A stretch of DNA of 64,000 nucleotides from Saposhnikovia divaricata (GCA_036435485.1 CM071598.1:141402148-141466147); one strand, 5' to 3'. Counted from the stretch's first letter, positions 10,466-24,193 are shown. Notes: generated by a model from the letters alone, not told the origin. Program-made: numbers and translations.

Positions 10466-11772
10466 CTGTTAAACTCTGTTAGCACGCTCTATAGGTCATA
10501 CACTGTTGACATGTTGGATAAACTCTGAGAAACTCTGATAATGTTTTTGTCTGAATGTTAACACCAATGAAGAAATTTGTATGAAGCATGATTCTCAGTA
10601 ATTAATCATGAATCCTTCTAAGTTATTTGTGATCTAATCTTAGATTGTGCAGAAAATTAACATAGCATGATACTATTTCATATTTATAGCATCTCTTAGT
10701 TTATTTATCCTAAACTCTGAGTCTGTAAATACTGTGTGCATTGCCTCTCATGAATAATTTCTGATGTTGATGAGCTCTAAACTCTGTTAGTTATACACTG
10801 TTAAGTTAAATTCTGTTATTAGTCTACCCCCAAAGTAAATGTATATAGACTGTTAGAACTCCTTTGAGATTATGTTGGTGTCTAGGATGACCCAGGAACT
10901 TGCTGGTATATAGTAATGGCTAAAATTTTCTAATTTTTGGTGACTAGTCAAAGACTAGGAAGATCCAGGAACTTATCAAAGATGATAAGGGCTAAAATTA
11001 TAGGATTTTTGGTGACTAGTTCCAACCTCTGATTACTGGAGAAACAAGAAACAAAAAAAAAATTAAAATAAGACGGGGGTTATAAATTAATTAAATATTA
11101 CTGTATATAAATCGTTTACTACAGAGTTTAGCATTCATCATACATTAAGTGTTTACTATGAGAGTTTGTGCATCCAGTGTTTACTGATTTACTTTATGGA
11201 TTTTATGAAAAAATAGATGCTCTAAAATTTGAATTGGTAAACTCTGCTATACACACACATATATTCACATATATTTTCGAAAGGATTACGGTAATGCAGT
11301 TGGAGAATTGACAAACGCTGACGAATTTTGTCTAATACTCTAAGGTAATTTATTTCAGACAATTTACATACTTGGGGTAAAAAGAGTTTTTTTTTTGAAA
11401 AATGAAATAAATTATTGCCAACTATTAATGAGTGTTGGAGTGGTAAAGTGCGTTGGTAATGGGAGAGAAATTAACAATAATTATTGCTATAGTTACTGAA
11501 CGTGCATAGTTGTTCCATTATATATGTGTCTAGTGTCCCACTCACCCACTAATGTGTCCCACTTGCACATTAATTGAGTAATTGGTTGAGTGTATTAATG
11601 TTTAAAACGATTGAGTTTTAATTTTCATTACAACTCTAATCATTTTTACTATCACGGTTATTTTCTTTGCACACAACCCACTCACAGTTACTTGCTATCT
11701 CATTTGCACATTTTCACAAACACCTTTGCTACATATCTTTTTCACTCATATTTTCTTCTCAAATCGATTCTA
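10466..11772 (+). other. Sirevirus spacer between pol and envelope-like gene
   Basis: No long reading frame. The word AAACTCTG or its complement occurs about ten times between 10430 and 11250. A direct repeat of about 70 bp lies at 10888-10949 and 10959-11022, both copies ending GGTGACTAGT. The last 150 bases before the ATG at 11773 are pyrimidine-rich and leader-like. Confidence 0.65.
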
Positions 11773-12406
11773 ATGGCCACTAAAGCTTTTACTGCCCAAG
11801 GATTATTGTATGTTCCCAACAATTATGCAGCCCCATTGAACAATGAAAAAGTTCCAGAGGCGTTTCATTTGATTCAAAACTTTTTGGGAGATTCAGAGAT
11901 TGGAACAGCTCTAGTCGAACCACAAATGCTTTCTGCCACGCAGATTGCTACCTTCTGGAATAACTCTGTGTATGACGATGGAGGAGAGAATGGGAATCCA
12001 TCAATTGTTTTCACTTATGAGGAGACAGAGTATGTGATTACTCCTACAACTGTTAGAGATACTATGGGTTTCGACACTCGCACTTCATACACTATTGCTG
12101 GTGAGAATCAATTGAAGGAGATGTTGCAGCAGCTGAGGTTTTCTGGTTCTTTAGACAAGCTTGGTAATGTAAAAAGGCCAGGGCTCAGGAAGGAATGGAG
12201 TTTCTTCTTTGATTGCATCACAAGAGCTTTTGGCAAGAAAGTCACCAACTGGGATGTCATTCCTACTGACAGTCTTCAAATCGGGTATTCTCTTCTCTAT
12301 GGAAATAATTTCGATTTTGGTAGACTTGTTTTAATTAATATAGGTGATAGGTTGTCAGAGAATAGTACTGTCTACTTTGCTAGATTTTTTCAGTTATTAT
12401 TCATTG
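11773..12406 (+). pseudogene. envelope-like ORF, 5' part (interrupted)
   Basis: Third gene of env-carrying Sireviruses; its function is not established. The ATG at 11773 (MATKAFTAQGLLYVPNN) is preferred because upstream codons in frame look like leader and lack an ATG. About 211 residues form a globular domain (ATFWNNSVYDDGG, EETEYVITPTTVRDTMGF, PGLRKEWSFFFDCITRAFGK) of the kind often labelled putative plant transposon protein. The frame is cut by insertion of the Tekay-like LTR at 12407. Reading resumes in the same frame after 34260 for about 25 residues, so the insertion hit an intact frame. No signal peptide or membrane span is evident in this part. Confidence 0.75.
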
Positions 12407-14728
12407 TGTAACACCCCCAGATCCGGGGTCCGGGATCTGGTCGTTATGGTCTCCAATTCTGTCCATAATACTTGAACTTACCTCAACATAAAATAATTTA
12501 CATCTTTATGACCCAACACAACAATATAAAACACACCCGTTATAGTCCCAGAGATGAAATCAGAGTAACAATTAAATTTTATTAAACACATTATGAGTTC
12601 TTACAACCCAAAAGAGTTACAATATGAATACATACTCTTTGCCATCCATTTACATAAGTCATACTAGTCCATATATTTGGTACTGAAAGAATGAATCTAT
12701 CCTACCAATAGCTTTCTCTTCGGCTCTGGTAGTCTCATCGTCCTCGCCAGCATCGAGTGCACCTTGTACGAATCATCTGGTCTAGCTGTTGTTGTGATAT
12801 AATAATAAAGCAAGGGTGAGCAATAGCCCACCAACAATAATACTTAACTGAACGATAATATATAATAGTTCAAAAGTATCTTTCAAACCATATGCCATGC
12901 ATTTACGGAAATGATGCTAGAATAACATGAACGATGAAGTTACGAGGTAACTCAAAATGCATATATAAATGGGAATATCTGCTATGTCAAAGATAAGTCA
13001 GATATTATCATTTATCATATAAAGAGGAACTTACAAGGAAAATATTGCAATTCCAATTATTAACATTTTTCGAAGTCCTACAACCTGAAAGAAGTCTCTT
13101 CGATACGTGTTGCGGAAGACACCGTCAACCTGAAAGAAGTCTCTTCGATACGTGTTGCAGGGAATTCCCAATTTGGGAGATGAACCAATACTGGAATTAT
13201 CACGCGCTAGCTATCCCACTCCCTGATGATCAGTCGGGGATGGTACAACCCAATATAGTTTACTACCGGTAGAAGGAAGAACTGACGGCTCCACTGTCGA
13301 TTGCCTTTAATAGTAACTCCCTGGCCAATGGTTAGGCCTTGTGATGGACCGCACGACTCGGCCTCTTACACATGACTCCTAGTTCGAATAAATCCACAGC
13401 ATTGAAACGTAGAGTTTGTCCTCCCTTCCCCAAGTGAAATACTTGTTGATAAGACTTCACAAAGTAGTCGTATCTAGTTGGAAAGGAAAATTCACCAACA
13501 TTTCCCAAGCTGCTGCTTGTTTGAGGATACCATCTTGTTCCAATAATCTTACCCCTCGAATGATGAGAAGGTTACTCACAGATTCAATTGATAAACAGCA
13601 ACCAAGTTGCGAGTGAAACGAATAATTTTACAAGATTTATGATCGGGAAGTCAACAAGATAAATAACATTGCTCAAGTAGGTTCCCCTATAATATGGAAG
13701 TTTGAGCGAGCATTTAAATCCTTTTAAGATAGATTTAAATGAAGAATAAAAAGAGTTGGGAATCTTTCCTTGATAAAATAGTGGTAAAAAAAAGACTCCG
13801 AAATATTTTACATAATATCTGGAGGTGAAAGATAATCTCCAAATAATATAAATCATTTTAAAAAGAATTTAAAAGAATTAAATAAATATTCCAAGAATAT
13901 TTATTAACTCAATAATAATTACGGAATATTATTAAATCATAGTACTGCTCGTAAGTAATCCTCGAATGAATATATAGAATTATTTACTAAATAAATCCCT
14001 CCTTAAATGAATATTCAAAATAATATTCATTAAATAATTAAACTCCAATAATTAATTGAAATAATATTCAATAAATAAGTCAAACCTTAAATGAATATTT
14101 GAAATTAATATTCATTTAATAAATAATCTTCTAAATGAATATCCAAATAATATTCATTTAGTAATCGAATCTTTAAAGGAATAATCGAAATAATATTCCT
14201 TAAGTAAATAGAACTTCCAGTGAATATTTTAAAATAATATTCATCAAGTACATAAAACCTTAAATGAATATTCGAAAGTAATATTCATTTAATAAATAAC
14301 ATTCCAATGAATATCAAGTAATTATTCGTTAAATAATCAAACTCTAAGTGAATATTCAAAAATAATATTCACCTAATATTTCTCGACTGAGTTAATACTC
14401 AGATAACATTCTTCGAAAGATTTCCAAATAATTGATACTTTATGGAAATATAAATAACGTTTAATAATAACATTCCTCAAGATAAATAATAATCTGTCGT
14501 TGGAATCCCTCCGGGTTTCCATGACTATCTATATCTCCAAAATACCGACTCCCGGTCTATACTTAAGAATGAATATCATATGCCCTTCGCTAAGGGTCTT
14601 ATCAAAACAATCCGGCTTATAATTGATAATTCGTATCTAGTCTATAAGCCAATATCAATTCAGGGAACATGTATCATAATATAATTTGACAATAGGCATG
14701 CATGCTATGGCATATGTAAAACGGCAAT

Positions 14729-14790
<62 letters not shown>

Positions 14791-17235
14791 CACAACAACA
14801 GGTTCAAAGTTTTGAACACTTGCCTGGTAATCGGGTGTGGGTAGAGATAGCATGTCCTGGGTCTGCTCGATGATCTATAAACAATCAGAACATTCAAGAT
14901 TAACCACTTAACACCTTTTAAAAGTCTAAATAAAAACTTCACTTAAGTCGAAACACGTTTTCGAATTATCTCGTTATACACCTTTTAGTGTAACTCTTTT
15001 TATTACTGATACGCTCCGACATTTGTTCGTTATTACGACATGTTATCATACCCACACTCGGTATATACTTAAGTCATATAAGTTCTAAAGTCGATCGATT
15101 ATGAACCGAGATTATACTTCGAGTTTTATCGTTCATTTTCTAAGTGTTTTACCAAAGTTATAACCAAGCAGGTTTTTAGTGGTTCGTTCGCGTTTAACTT
15201 CGATTCAAACATTTTTATAAAATCGGAAAATGATCCGTTTGATATCTGGTTTTCTTTCATACCTTTCTTATGACCCCTAGTATTTATTTACCAAGATTCT
15301 CCACTGAGTAACATGCTTTACGAGGGTTCAATTGAAGTTACAAACTTTTATTTACGGTTCTGAACCAATTTTAGTAATTTGATCATAACTCCTAAACCCT
15401 AAGTCAGAATGTTTCGATTCTTGCGCCAAAACGATCTATGGCTCGAGATCTACAAGGACAAGTCATAATATTACCAAGGTCAGGAAATTATATTAACTTT
15501 CATGCTCGGTTTCTAAGTGTTAACAAAAATTCGGCATTACGACGGCTATAGATCGGACGTTCCAAAAATCATAATCATCAAACCAAGCCACACCGGGCAT
15601 CAATACAATTTATACACATGATTCTCATCTCAATAAGTCCAGAAATATCATACTTCACCATCATATTCATTATATCTCTTAGATCAATAAAGCTAATTAC
15701 ATAATCATGCTTATAATACACCATTTCATAACTAATCTCAAAATCATCCAATAATCATCAAAACTTAAACTAAGAGCTAGGGTTTCTTGAGATGATTACC
15801 TTCCTTGGAGTATGTACTAGCCTTACTAAGCTTGATCTAGTCCTTGTATAGCCTTAACAAAGCTTGGATCAACCAAAGAAAACAAGAAATCAAAGATTAG
15901 TTCTTGGAAGTTACTATTCACCGTAAACTTGTAAAAATCATAGAAAATTTAAAAATAAGAATTTAGCTCTCAAATGTTTACCACATATTGGGCTCTTCAT
16001 AAGCTTTGTTTTGAGTCCTAGATCATCAGATTTGAAGCTTCCTAGCTAGGGTTTTGAGCCTGTTCTTCCTGCTGGACAGAAACTGGACAGATTTGTTTCC
16101 CTAACTTTGAGCATGGATTTGACTAGGCTATACTACTTTTTTGGCAATGAAATTTTGAACGAACCTTACACATGGAGTGGAGAAGCTATGGTTAAAATAT
16201 GGTGATTTTAGAAGCTCTAGATTGGGAGATATGAATTTTTCTCTCCTTATTGGTCTTGCTGGGCAGTTTGGAGAGTTCTTGTGTGTCTAGCTTTTCTCTT
16301 GCCCTTATCTCATCCAAGGTGTATTATTGATATGTGTTTAGATAATATCTTGTGTAAAGTGACTTTAATAAAGGGATTATGTCATGGATGAGGTCTTTTG
16401 CATGGACAAGTGTTAGATTTTTGTGGTTGGATGAGAAAGAATGCTAAGTACTTGTTCATTCCATAACCAAGCTAGTTACTTGAGCCCACTTGGTTGCTAG
16501 ATATTTTCTAGTGGCTTATGCATGACTCTTGCTTCCTCTACTTGTTTCTTTTGTCCGGTTATTGCTCGTTTCGATTGATCGTTCATAGGAATATTTCACG
16601 GATTTCTAATTAGGGTTTACCGGGAATCTTCTTAATATTAATATTATCATTCTCGATCTTTCTTACTAACTTTCGAATTTATATTTCTTAAATACCTTCG
16701 TTAAATTCTTAAGTCTTTCAGTGTCCAGGGAACTCTCGGAGAAAATAAAAGTGCGGTTTTTCAGAATCCGACAGCTTTTACATATATTTATTTTCCTCCT
16801 GGATCACTAATACGAACTAGGAAATCCGTTCCGAATACTTCTATATAGTGTCGTCTCATAATATTCTTACTTCCACCAAAAACACTACTCATTCTTTATT
16901 CTTCCTTTATTCCCTATATTTATGACAATGTCCTTGTTCTTTCTCGGGCGGTCCTTAACCCTTTCACGGAACTACTGGACTAATCGTTATCGATCCGGAT
17001 GACATGAGAATATTCTCCTGCTTGGAATTGCCATATCTTATTCCCCTAGGAGATAGATTATTCTTACCTAAGTTGTCAACCATTAGCATTCTTCATGGCA
17101 TAAAAACATTTGAATCCAAATCTATTCCTTTCATTCATTACCTCAATCGTTACATCGTAGTCGTAATCACTATTCACCATTACCTCAATACATAATAAAA
17201 AGTTTTAATTATATCCAAAATTTGGGGTTCTTACG
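12407..17235 (-). repeat. 3' LTR of the Tekay-like element (about 4.83 kb)
   Basis: Starts TGTAACACCCCCAGATCC on the plus strand and ends GGGGTTCTTACG; the partner ends TTACA, so one terminal base has changed. Contents: a duplicated ~50-bp segment around CCTGAAAGAAGTCTCTTCGA (13085 and 13131), an AT-rich stretch of repeated AATATTCATTTA-like words (13860-14400), a (TA)n tract and a 3' portion with pyrimidine-rich and unique sequence. No coding frame is supported. Confidence 0.88.
14732..14787. repeat. (TA)n microsatellite
   Basis: About 28 TA units inside the left LTR. The equivalent position in the right LTR (26522-26536) has only about seven, so the tract expanded or shrank after insertion. 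Confidence 0.95.
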
Positions 17236-17256
17236 GTCTCCCCTCCTTAAAAGGAT
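17236..17256 (-). other. polypurine tract of the Tekay-like element
   Basis: The minus strand reads CCTTTTAAGGAGGGGAGAC directly before the left LTR, the expected plus-strand primer position. Confidence 0.7.
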
Positions 17257-19340
17257 TACGTCCCGGAATCAGGTAGGAAGCAAAGAGTCGTTTGCCTATC
17301 GTTCACTTTTTAGCTTCCCGGTCAATTCTTAGTCGTTCTACCCTTTCTCAGCACATCTTCTAGTGCTACAATCCATACTTTATCCTTTTTCCATCAACGT
17401 TGCTACTTTTCGTACAACACACTATCTGGGTTATACTCTTACTCAATCTTATCCTTATTGATACCTGCAGTAACATTGGTATCACTATCACCCTGCGAAT
17501 TCGGAGGTAACCTCGCTCGTACTGTGCATTTCCTGATCGCTTTAATCTTCGCAATCTCGGTCAATATGGAGAAGTGGAAAGATTTATTGAGAGATCACTA
17601 TGATCAATTGAACATTTGTTATATTGCATAGTTAGTACAGAAGGGGGCCAGCCTTTAGTACTTGACAAGCAATTAAACAAGTTATGGTATTCCACTTAGA
17701 TTTCTATCACATAGAAAGATAGTCACGTAGCAGTACCTCCCCTCCTTAAAGGGTTGTTCTTCTCAATTCATAAAGAAGATGAATAAAATAGAAGAAAAGA
17801 AAAGAATTCTAAAGGATTATAGAAAGTTTTCATGATTGTAAAATATCATACTCAGAATTTACCTCTGAACTATAGAGGTTCATTAAGGAAGAAATTAATC
17901 ATAATTATATCCAATACTATTTGATCGTAACCTCACGTGTCAACATATCTTGCTGCTTTGTCCACTATTCTCTGGACCTGTACTCTGGTTCAACCTTAGC
18001 AACACTTACTTTTGGAAAATCTTTGAACCTCTCAGGTTAAATCTTAGTTTCTCGCTTGACACCATTATTACCGACATTCCATGTCACGCTACTAGCTTTT
18101 TCATATCTATAATATTAACACTATCAGGTTGTCATCCCGATAATTCATCAGAAAACCCTTTTATTAATCCATTCATAACATTCCTTGCTTCATATTCCAT
18201 AGTTGCTTTCTCAGTCTTTTCTATATCAATCGCATCCTTCTTATCATCTGATTCTTATTTACTTCTGTTATTTACTTTCACCTTCATCTCTTTATTGAGA
18301 TATCTTTTGCACTTGGTACCTCCTTATTGGTATCCCGTTACATTTACTCTATAATCATCACATTATTCAAATTTAAATTCTCCGAAATGAATCTGGCCGA
18401 TCCCTTTAACTTAGATTCAATATAATCTACTTCTGTCAACTTGTTTCTCATCACGTATTCTTTTCTACCCGCGGTTTTCCACAGGTTGTCTTTCGTAAGT
18501 CAGACCAGATCGTACATCTACCTGCTCGCACTCTTATCATCTGTTGAGCATCTACGTTTTAATGGTGTAGCTTTGCCACATGAAACATGTTACTACCATG
18601 CTATAAGCTTTGGGGTAAAACTGGCTTGAATGCCACCTTCCGAACACTTTTAAACTCTCAGGTGGCCTAATAAGTCTCGGGCTCAACTGCCCTTCTCTCT
18701 AAGTCTCATTAATTCTTTCTACGAGAATACATTTAGCATCATGAATCATCAACCTCATATTCTCTATCTTGTTTGTGCAGAAGTACAATAACACAAACTT
18801 GCTTGTCATTCATCAACATGCCATTTAGCTTATCAATAGCAGCACTTTCTTTATCTTTACGTTGTCATCTACTTTCTTAGAAGAATCACCATCGCTTGTT
18901 GTTTACGTAGTGCGTTAATAGCTAACCATACGGGTTTTAATCCTTTAGGGAGACAAAGTAATCACTATTCCTTATCCATAAGGAACACATCCTGAACTTG
19001 ATTTAGATATTACATGAAGTAGATAAAATTGTAGAAGAGTTTCAAGCATCGCAGCTATGTCAGGTTGATGAAACTATCACTCATGCAGCTTCCATAAAAG
19101 ACTGGAAACTTAACGGTTTACTTCGTCAATTTTGTATCATGGTCCTGGTTTACCTCAAAACGGGACCTTCTAAGGTACGTAATATGCTTAAGACTCCATC
19201 AGGAATCGAATCTTTACTTAAACTATTATTAACTTCGATTCTTGCACAATCATCAAAAGGAATGTAAATTCCTCCACTCCGATATGACCTTCAAGGTCCT
19301 TCCAAATATCATTTTGTTTCTTCGGTATGAACATTTGTAA
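17257..19340 (-). pseudogene. decayed 3' half of pol (integrase region expected), unreadable
   Basis: Position in the element, between the RNase H remnant and the polypurine tract, predicts integrase and chromodomain. I could not read either; stops occur throughout in all frames and the sequence is pyrimidine-rich on the plus strand. Calling it integrase-derived rests on position only. Confidence 0.35.
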
Positions 19341-20130
19341 TTATTCCTTTATACTTAGACTGTCGGCCACCTCATTGGCCTTTCCTGATAATAATAATTC
19401 CTTGTAATCCATGTTTTCTGGATACATTCCAATTCAAATTTTTCTACCTCATTCCCATCACTGTTGGGTGAACGCATTCTCCCTTAAGCTCTGCTGAAGG
19501 AGAAAAATATATCTATCAGTCTTTTTCCATAAGTCATTGCTTCCACCTACCCGTGGGAACTTTATCACGTTTATTCCCAATCCTACTTAGGATACTTCTT
19601 TTCTTAGTTCTTTCCTTATCTTAGGATAATCTCAACCTTTATAGGTTCAATCCGTACTTCCTCAGGGTTTCATACATGCCTTATCTGGCATTATTGTTAC
19701 TATGTCATACATTCCTTACCAAACTTCCATTTTGAAGTTCGAAATATTACCTTTTTCCTTGTAAGGTTTCTTAGGTCATCCTTATCATTCCCCCTGTATT
19801 TTCTGGGTACAGGGTATATCAAAACGTCATTGATCAATACTTTAATAATTCTGTCTATGTTCTTTCCAGAACTCTTTTTAATAATCCTTACCGGTCATTG
19901 TTGCCTTAGCAAGTCCAACTCATATCATCTGAATTCATAATGTCGTTATTAGGGTTAATGCCATCCCTTGTGCATTCCCCAGGGTTTGTCTTAATTTTCG
20001 GATATCCTATCCTTAATTCAACTGTCAAGGAATTCTTGCATCCTATAATTGGCAATCAGATCATGTATCCTTAATAAGGGTCTCTTTTCAACTGTTCTCA
20101 TTTGATAATCGATTGGTAACTTAATGCCAC
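19340..20130 (-). pseudogene. pol: decayed RT and RNase H of the Tekay-like element
   Basis: Fragments of chromovirus pol survive on the minus strand in the correct order: an LPIDY...LLRIHDL stretch matching the IDYRE...LPRIDDL part of RT (about 20050-20130), HYEF (about 19930), INDVLIYP, a degraded form of the IDDILIYS catalytic box (about 19830), and GKANEVADSLS, the end of Ty3 RNase H (about 19360-19395). The first catalytic Asp of the RT box is now Asn. Frameshifts and stops separate the fragments. The decay is far heavier than the LTR divergence. Confidence 0.65.
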
Positions 20131-21240
20131 CCTCTTATTTCATTTAGTTGTCAGCCTATTTGGCCTTCCAAAAGAGGCAACTTATGCCTATCTGCTCTCT
20201 TACAGAACTTGGTAATGGTAGCAAGGATGTTTTGGAAGATATTGGTCGAGTTCAACGTGAATCTCTTAGTACTTATCGTTCTTCTCAAAGGTTCTTGCCT
20301 TAGACAAAATTTCTACAGCATACTGATCCATCTATGACCATTTTTATACTCTCTTCATAAACCTTCATTGTTTACTTCCCTTAGTCATAATATATTCATG
20401 GTATTTATAATACCCTAACATCATACATCTCAAGTCATTATACTTCCATTTTTACTCGTAATCTTGGGCAATTATATACACATGAATCACTTTAGTACGG
20501 GTGACCCCATTCCAAAAAGTTTAGTAAATTCCCAATCCAAACATGGGTTGCAAAGGGTTCAGTAGAAGATTCCTACGATCTCATTAATGTTTCCTTTATA
20601 TCAGAAGCCCTTGCAGTCGGTGCTTACTTAGAAGCAACCCTGCTTTGTCCTTTCATTGCTGGTCTAGTCACTTGATAATCCTTTGTGACTTGGCCTCAAT
20701 TGACCACACTAAAATAAAAATATATGATTTTAGGGGTTGGCTAATTAGCATTACTTTTCTAGCAATTGCTGGCATAGTGCCTTCTACTTTGATACATTTC
20801 TACCTTTCCAAAACTGTACTTCATATAAGTCTTAATCGACTACTCGGCCCGTCTCTGGCCACCTTTCCTCTACTTTTATCTTTTCAACTATTCTTATCAA
20901 TCCCGCGTGCCACGCAAGCTTACCATTCCTGGCATAACAGCCTTTTCACTTAAGTCAATCCTGGAGTTTCTTAGTCCAACAGGTTTCTTACTTACATTTC
21001 CTGTTTCCGTCCAATCTCACTTCATCATTTTATCTCTACCATCAATTGTAATACTCAGGGTCCGTCTACTAACCCATATGACAGCAACCTTACCCAATCC
21101 ACAGGGTTCTCTCCAGTTTCCATTCTTTTCAATGATGTTCTCTGATAATCAGAAAGACAAGGTTTGCCAAAATTCTCCGAATTTCCGATGTGGTATATTT
21201 TTATGTTCGTTCACAGGGAGACAGGTTTTATCATTTTTAA
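20131..21240 (-). pseudogene. decayed gag/protease zone of the Tekay-like element
   Basis: Lies between the leader side and the RT remnant, where gag and protease belong. I see purine-rich minus-strand text with scattered stops and no convincing zinc knuckle or protease box. Assigned by position only. Confidence 0.3.
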
Positions 21241-21246
21241 TTTAAT

Positions 21247-22559
21247 TGTCACAATTTATTTCTATATTAAAAATAATTATTGAGAATTTTTATATAACTA
21301 AATAACGCAAATAAATGTGTTTTAAAGTCGATTAACTAAAAGTCTAGGGCGACCGGGTTCACCATGTTTACACCGAAACAAATTATATGGATGTAGTAAT
21401 TTAACGGATTTAAATAATTAGAGCATGTGTTAATCTCTCTCAAGCATTAACGCCCTCGGAAATCCAATTATGCTCTCGCACTAAAATTCAATTTCGCTAA
21501 TCATATGTATGCCTCTAGTGAATAAAATCTCTCGATCTATTATTCCTATTCGCAAATAATTAATTAATGATACCGGCCGATAACACAAATTAAATTTCAT
21601 AACATATCGATTAGAATTATTTTATATCCGTTGAACAACTAATAAAATTAAAGCACTATCATGGTGTAAACATGGCTTCCCCTTACACCCTAGAAACAAA
21701 CTACTCACTAATATAAAGATTAAGAACAACTAAAATTATATAAAAATCCATCTAAAATATATACTTAATAAACAAGATAAAATAGAAAATAACTTACATT
21801 AACGAAGAATTAAACCGAAGAAAGTGTACATAAAATAGAAGAAAGCCAAGCCCCTAGTCCTTGAATAAACTTTCCGAATATGAATGATAGAATGTGGTAA
21901 ATGAAAAGATGTAAAGTGGTGTCTATGTCCATGCAGTGTATCCTAATCTCATGTTGGTTCCCCCTAGTTTCCCTTCCACAAGCTCTTCTTATAGCCAAAT
22001 ATTCTTCCAATTTGCATAAAGAAATGCATCATCATTACCCTTCATAATTATTCTTCATCATTAGCAATTCTTTTTCTTTTCCAAGCCAACTAATTCATCA
22101 CTTTTGGCAGCATTATTTGCAAAAGCAAATCAATCAAACACATGCTTTTTTTACTTTAAATAAATTACAATAAAATTCCAAATCAAAAAAAGATTTCCAC
22201 CAAAATTCGGAACTGAATTTTCTCCTCAGATTTCGAGCTGCTCCAATCGGATTTTTGCTAATTTAATCCCTCTGAATTGTAGAAAATTTTCTAAGCTTCG
22301 CGTGGACTGTAAGATCGTCCAAATCCGACCTCTACAACTCCGGATATGAAATAAATACCGTAGAAAGCGGGTGTAGCTCAATAAATCCAAATTTCTTATA
22401 TTTTTAGCTCCAAAATAGCTCTTTAATTCCAAATTGAGGAATTCTTGTCTTGTACAATAAAACATTAAGATTTATTAAATAAATATCCAAATTAATGCAA
22501 AATGCAATTAAATATGGGAATAAATTTATTTAAAATATGTATAAAAATATATCATATCA
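21247..22559 (-). mobile_element. possible solo LTR or LTR-element fragment
   Basis: A 1.3-kb block much more AT-rich than its surroundings, bounded by TGTCACAATT on the left and ATATCA on the right. It resembles LTR-type sequence with TG...CA ends (minus strand TGATATGATATATTTTTA). I found no clean target duplication, so limits and class are tentative. Confidence 0.35.
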
Positions 22560-23819
22560 ATTTCTTTCCAGAATTAGGGAAGTTTTGGTCAATCTATCCA
22601 CCTACTGGTAACATTAAGGAGACCAGTTTTGAAACCTGAAGAATGGTTCTGTGAACCTCCAAGCAGGTAGAACCATAAGTAGTCATAATTAACGAAATAA
22701 TCGTCATCAGGTTGGAAGTTTAACCACTGGAGAGGAACCAATTATATACATCCTTAGAAGGGAATCAATAGTTTCAAACTGAAACCTGCCACAACATCCT
22801 GATACCTATACGTCCTGATATTCAATATTACCAAATGTCAGTCTACCTGACTACTAGTCTCAGAAGGAACATTACCGTCGGAGTTGGTTGTTTCACAAAA
22901 TTGGCACTACTAAGGCCATCCGCAAGTACTTTGTCGTGCTGCGTAAGCACACATCCTAATCCTTTATGCGAAGCGTCATTGGAAGCACAAAGTCTCCTTT
23001 TTCCATTAAGCAATGCCAACTCTTGGTCATTACCAATTTCATCTTTTAGCTTCAGGAAGATTTTCTCACATTTTTCTCTTTAACTGCTGATCCTATTACT
23101 TGATCCATTATAATTCCGCGTCGGAATAAACTTAAGGTAACTACTATAATCCATTCAAAGAAAAGAAGGAATTTAACATTCCTCTGAATCACATGCATCT
23201 AACGTTTCTGGTTCATCATTTAACTGAGTTGAAATAACACTATAATCAGTCTCTGACAGTAGTCTCATTACGAATTCATCTTGACTCACTAGTCTTATCT
23301 TCCGGTAGGTTCTGAGATCATTGTCTTGCCTACTACTTCTTATATAACTTTATTCAATCATGCTGTCACTTCCCAATGTCTTTACTTTCTAACTGATTCA
23401 TTCATAAAATGAACATTTCCTTGAATAAAACCACCTCATTAACCTCAATTTGGTTCCATAAGTCACAACCTATGACATCTGCCTTCTCATGGCAAATTAT
23501 TACTGACAATATTCATAATAATTCATTTATCAAATGATATGGCACTTACTGCCTCCTCTCAACTATTTCTAGGGACTCTGCTCCTCGTTCTATATCGCTG
23601 TCTTTGATAATCATACATCCCTCTAGCTCTTTCTTCGTTAATCTGAAAGTCTCTAAGGATTCTTATCTATTCCCGTAAAAGATCTCAAGTAATTCTTCCA
23701 ATCCGTCTTACTTGCTGGTACTACATCAAGTAGTCCGACTACGAATCCAACATGAATCTTCAGTTCTCTTGCTAATAGCTCAGTTCTTTATGCTCACTTT
23801 TCTGAGCACCATATCTTAA

Positions 23820-24110
23820 TCATCACAGTCTTTCTGGCTGCAGCCCTCATTCCTCAAGGGTAAGCTCCTTATCCTAACAGGATTTTCCTTATCTGCTGGA
23901 ACCTCTTCCGGGTCTCCAGTAGGGTACTCCATCGAATTTACCCACTGATCTTCAGCATATAAAGCATTATCGTGCTGCTGCTCGTATGCCTTAAGGTCTG
24001 TCGCCTTACTCGTCGATACGATATCGAGTTAGGTTACTATCATGATACTTAAGAGTTCCCATAAGGGTTTTATATGTCATCACTACATTAAGTAGTCCGA
24101 CTATGAACTT
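23820..24110 (-). pseudogene. leader ORF remnant between primer site and gag
   Basis: The minus strand is open around LKAYEQQHDNALYAEDQW followed by an acidic, Pro-rich stretch (EYPTGDPEEVP). The core QxHDxALxxxD pattern also occurs at the same position in the Tekay-like copy at 53902-54223. No ATG in the right place is certain and the frame breaks after about 80 residues. Function unknown. Confidence 0.5.
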
Positions 24111-24181
24111 GGCAAGAGTTCTCATTATCTTAGTGAATTTATTGTTTTAACGTCACCTCATCTCTGGGGTTTATAACGCAC

Positions 24182-24193
24182 GCTCTGATACCA
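24182..24193 (-). other. primer-binding site, initiator tRNA-Met type
   Basis: The minus strand reads TGGTATCAGAGC four bases from the LTR starting at 24198. This sets the element's orientation. Confidence 0.9.

Noticed and set aside
17950..21245. Plus-strand hydrophobic frames (e.g. 17950-18354, 20645-21245) resembling membrane proteins
   Set aside because: They are antisense to decayed pol in a pyrimidine-rich strand, which gives Leu/Ser/Phe-rich translations by composition.
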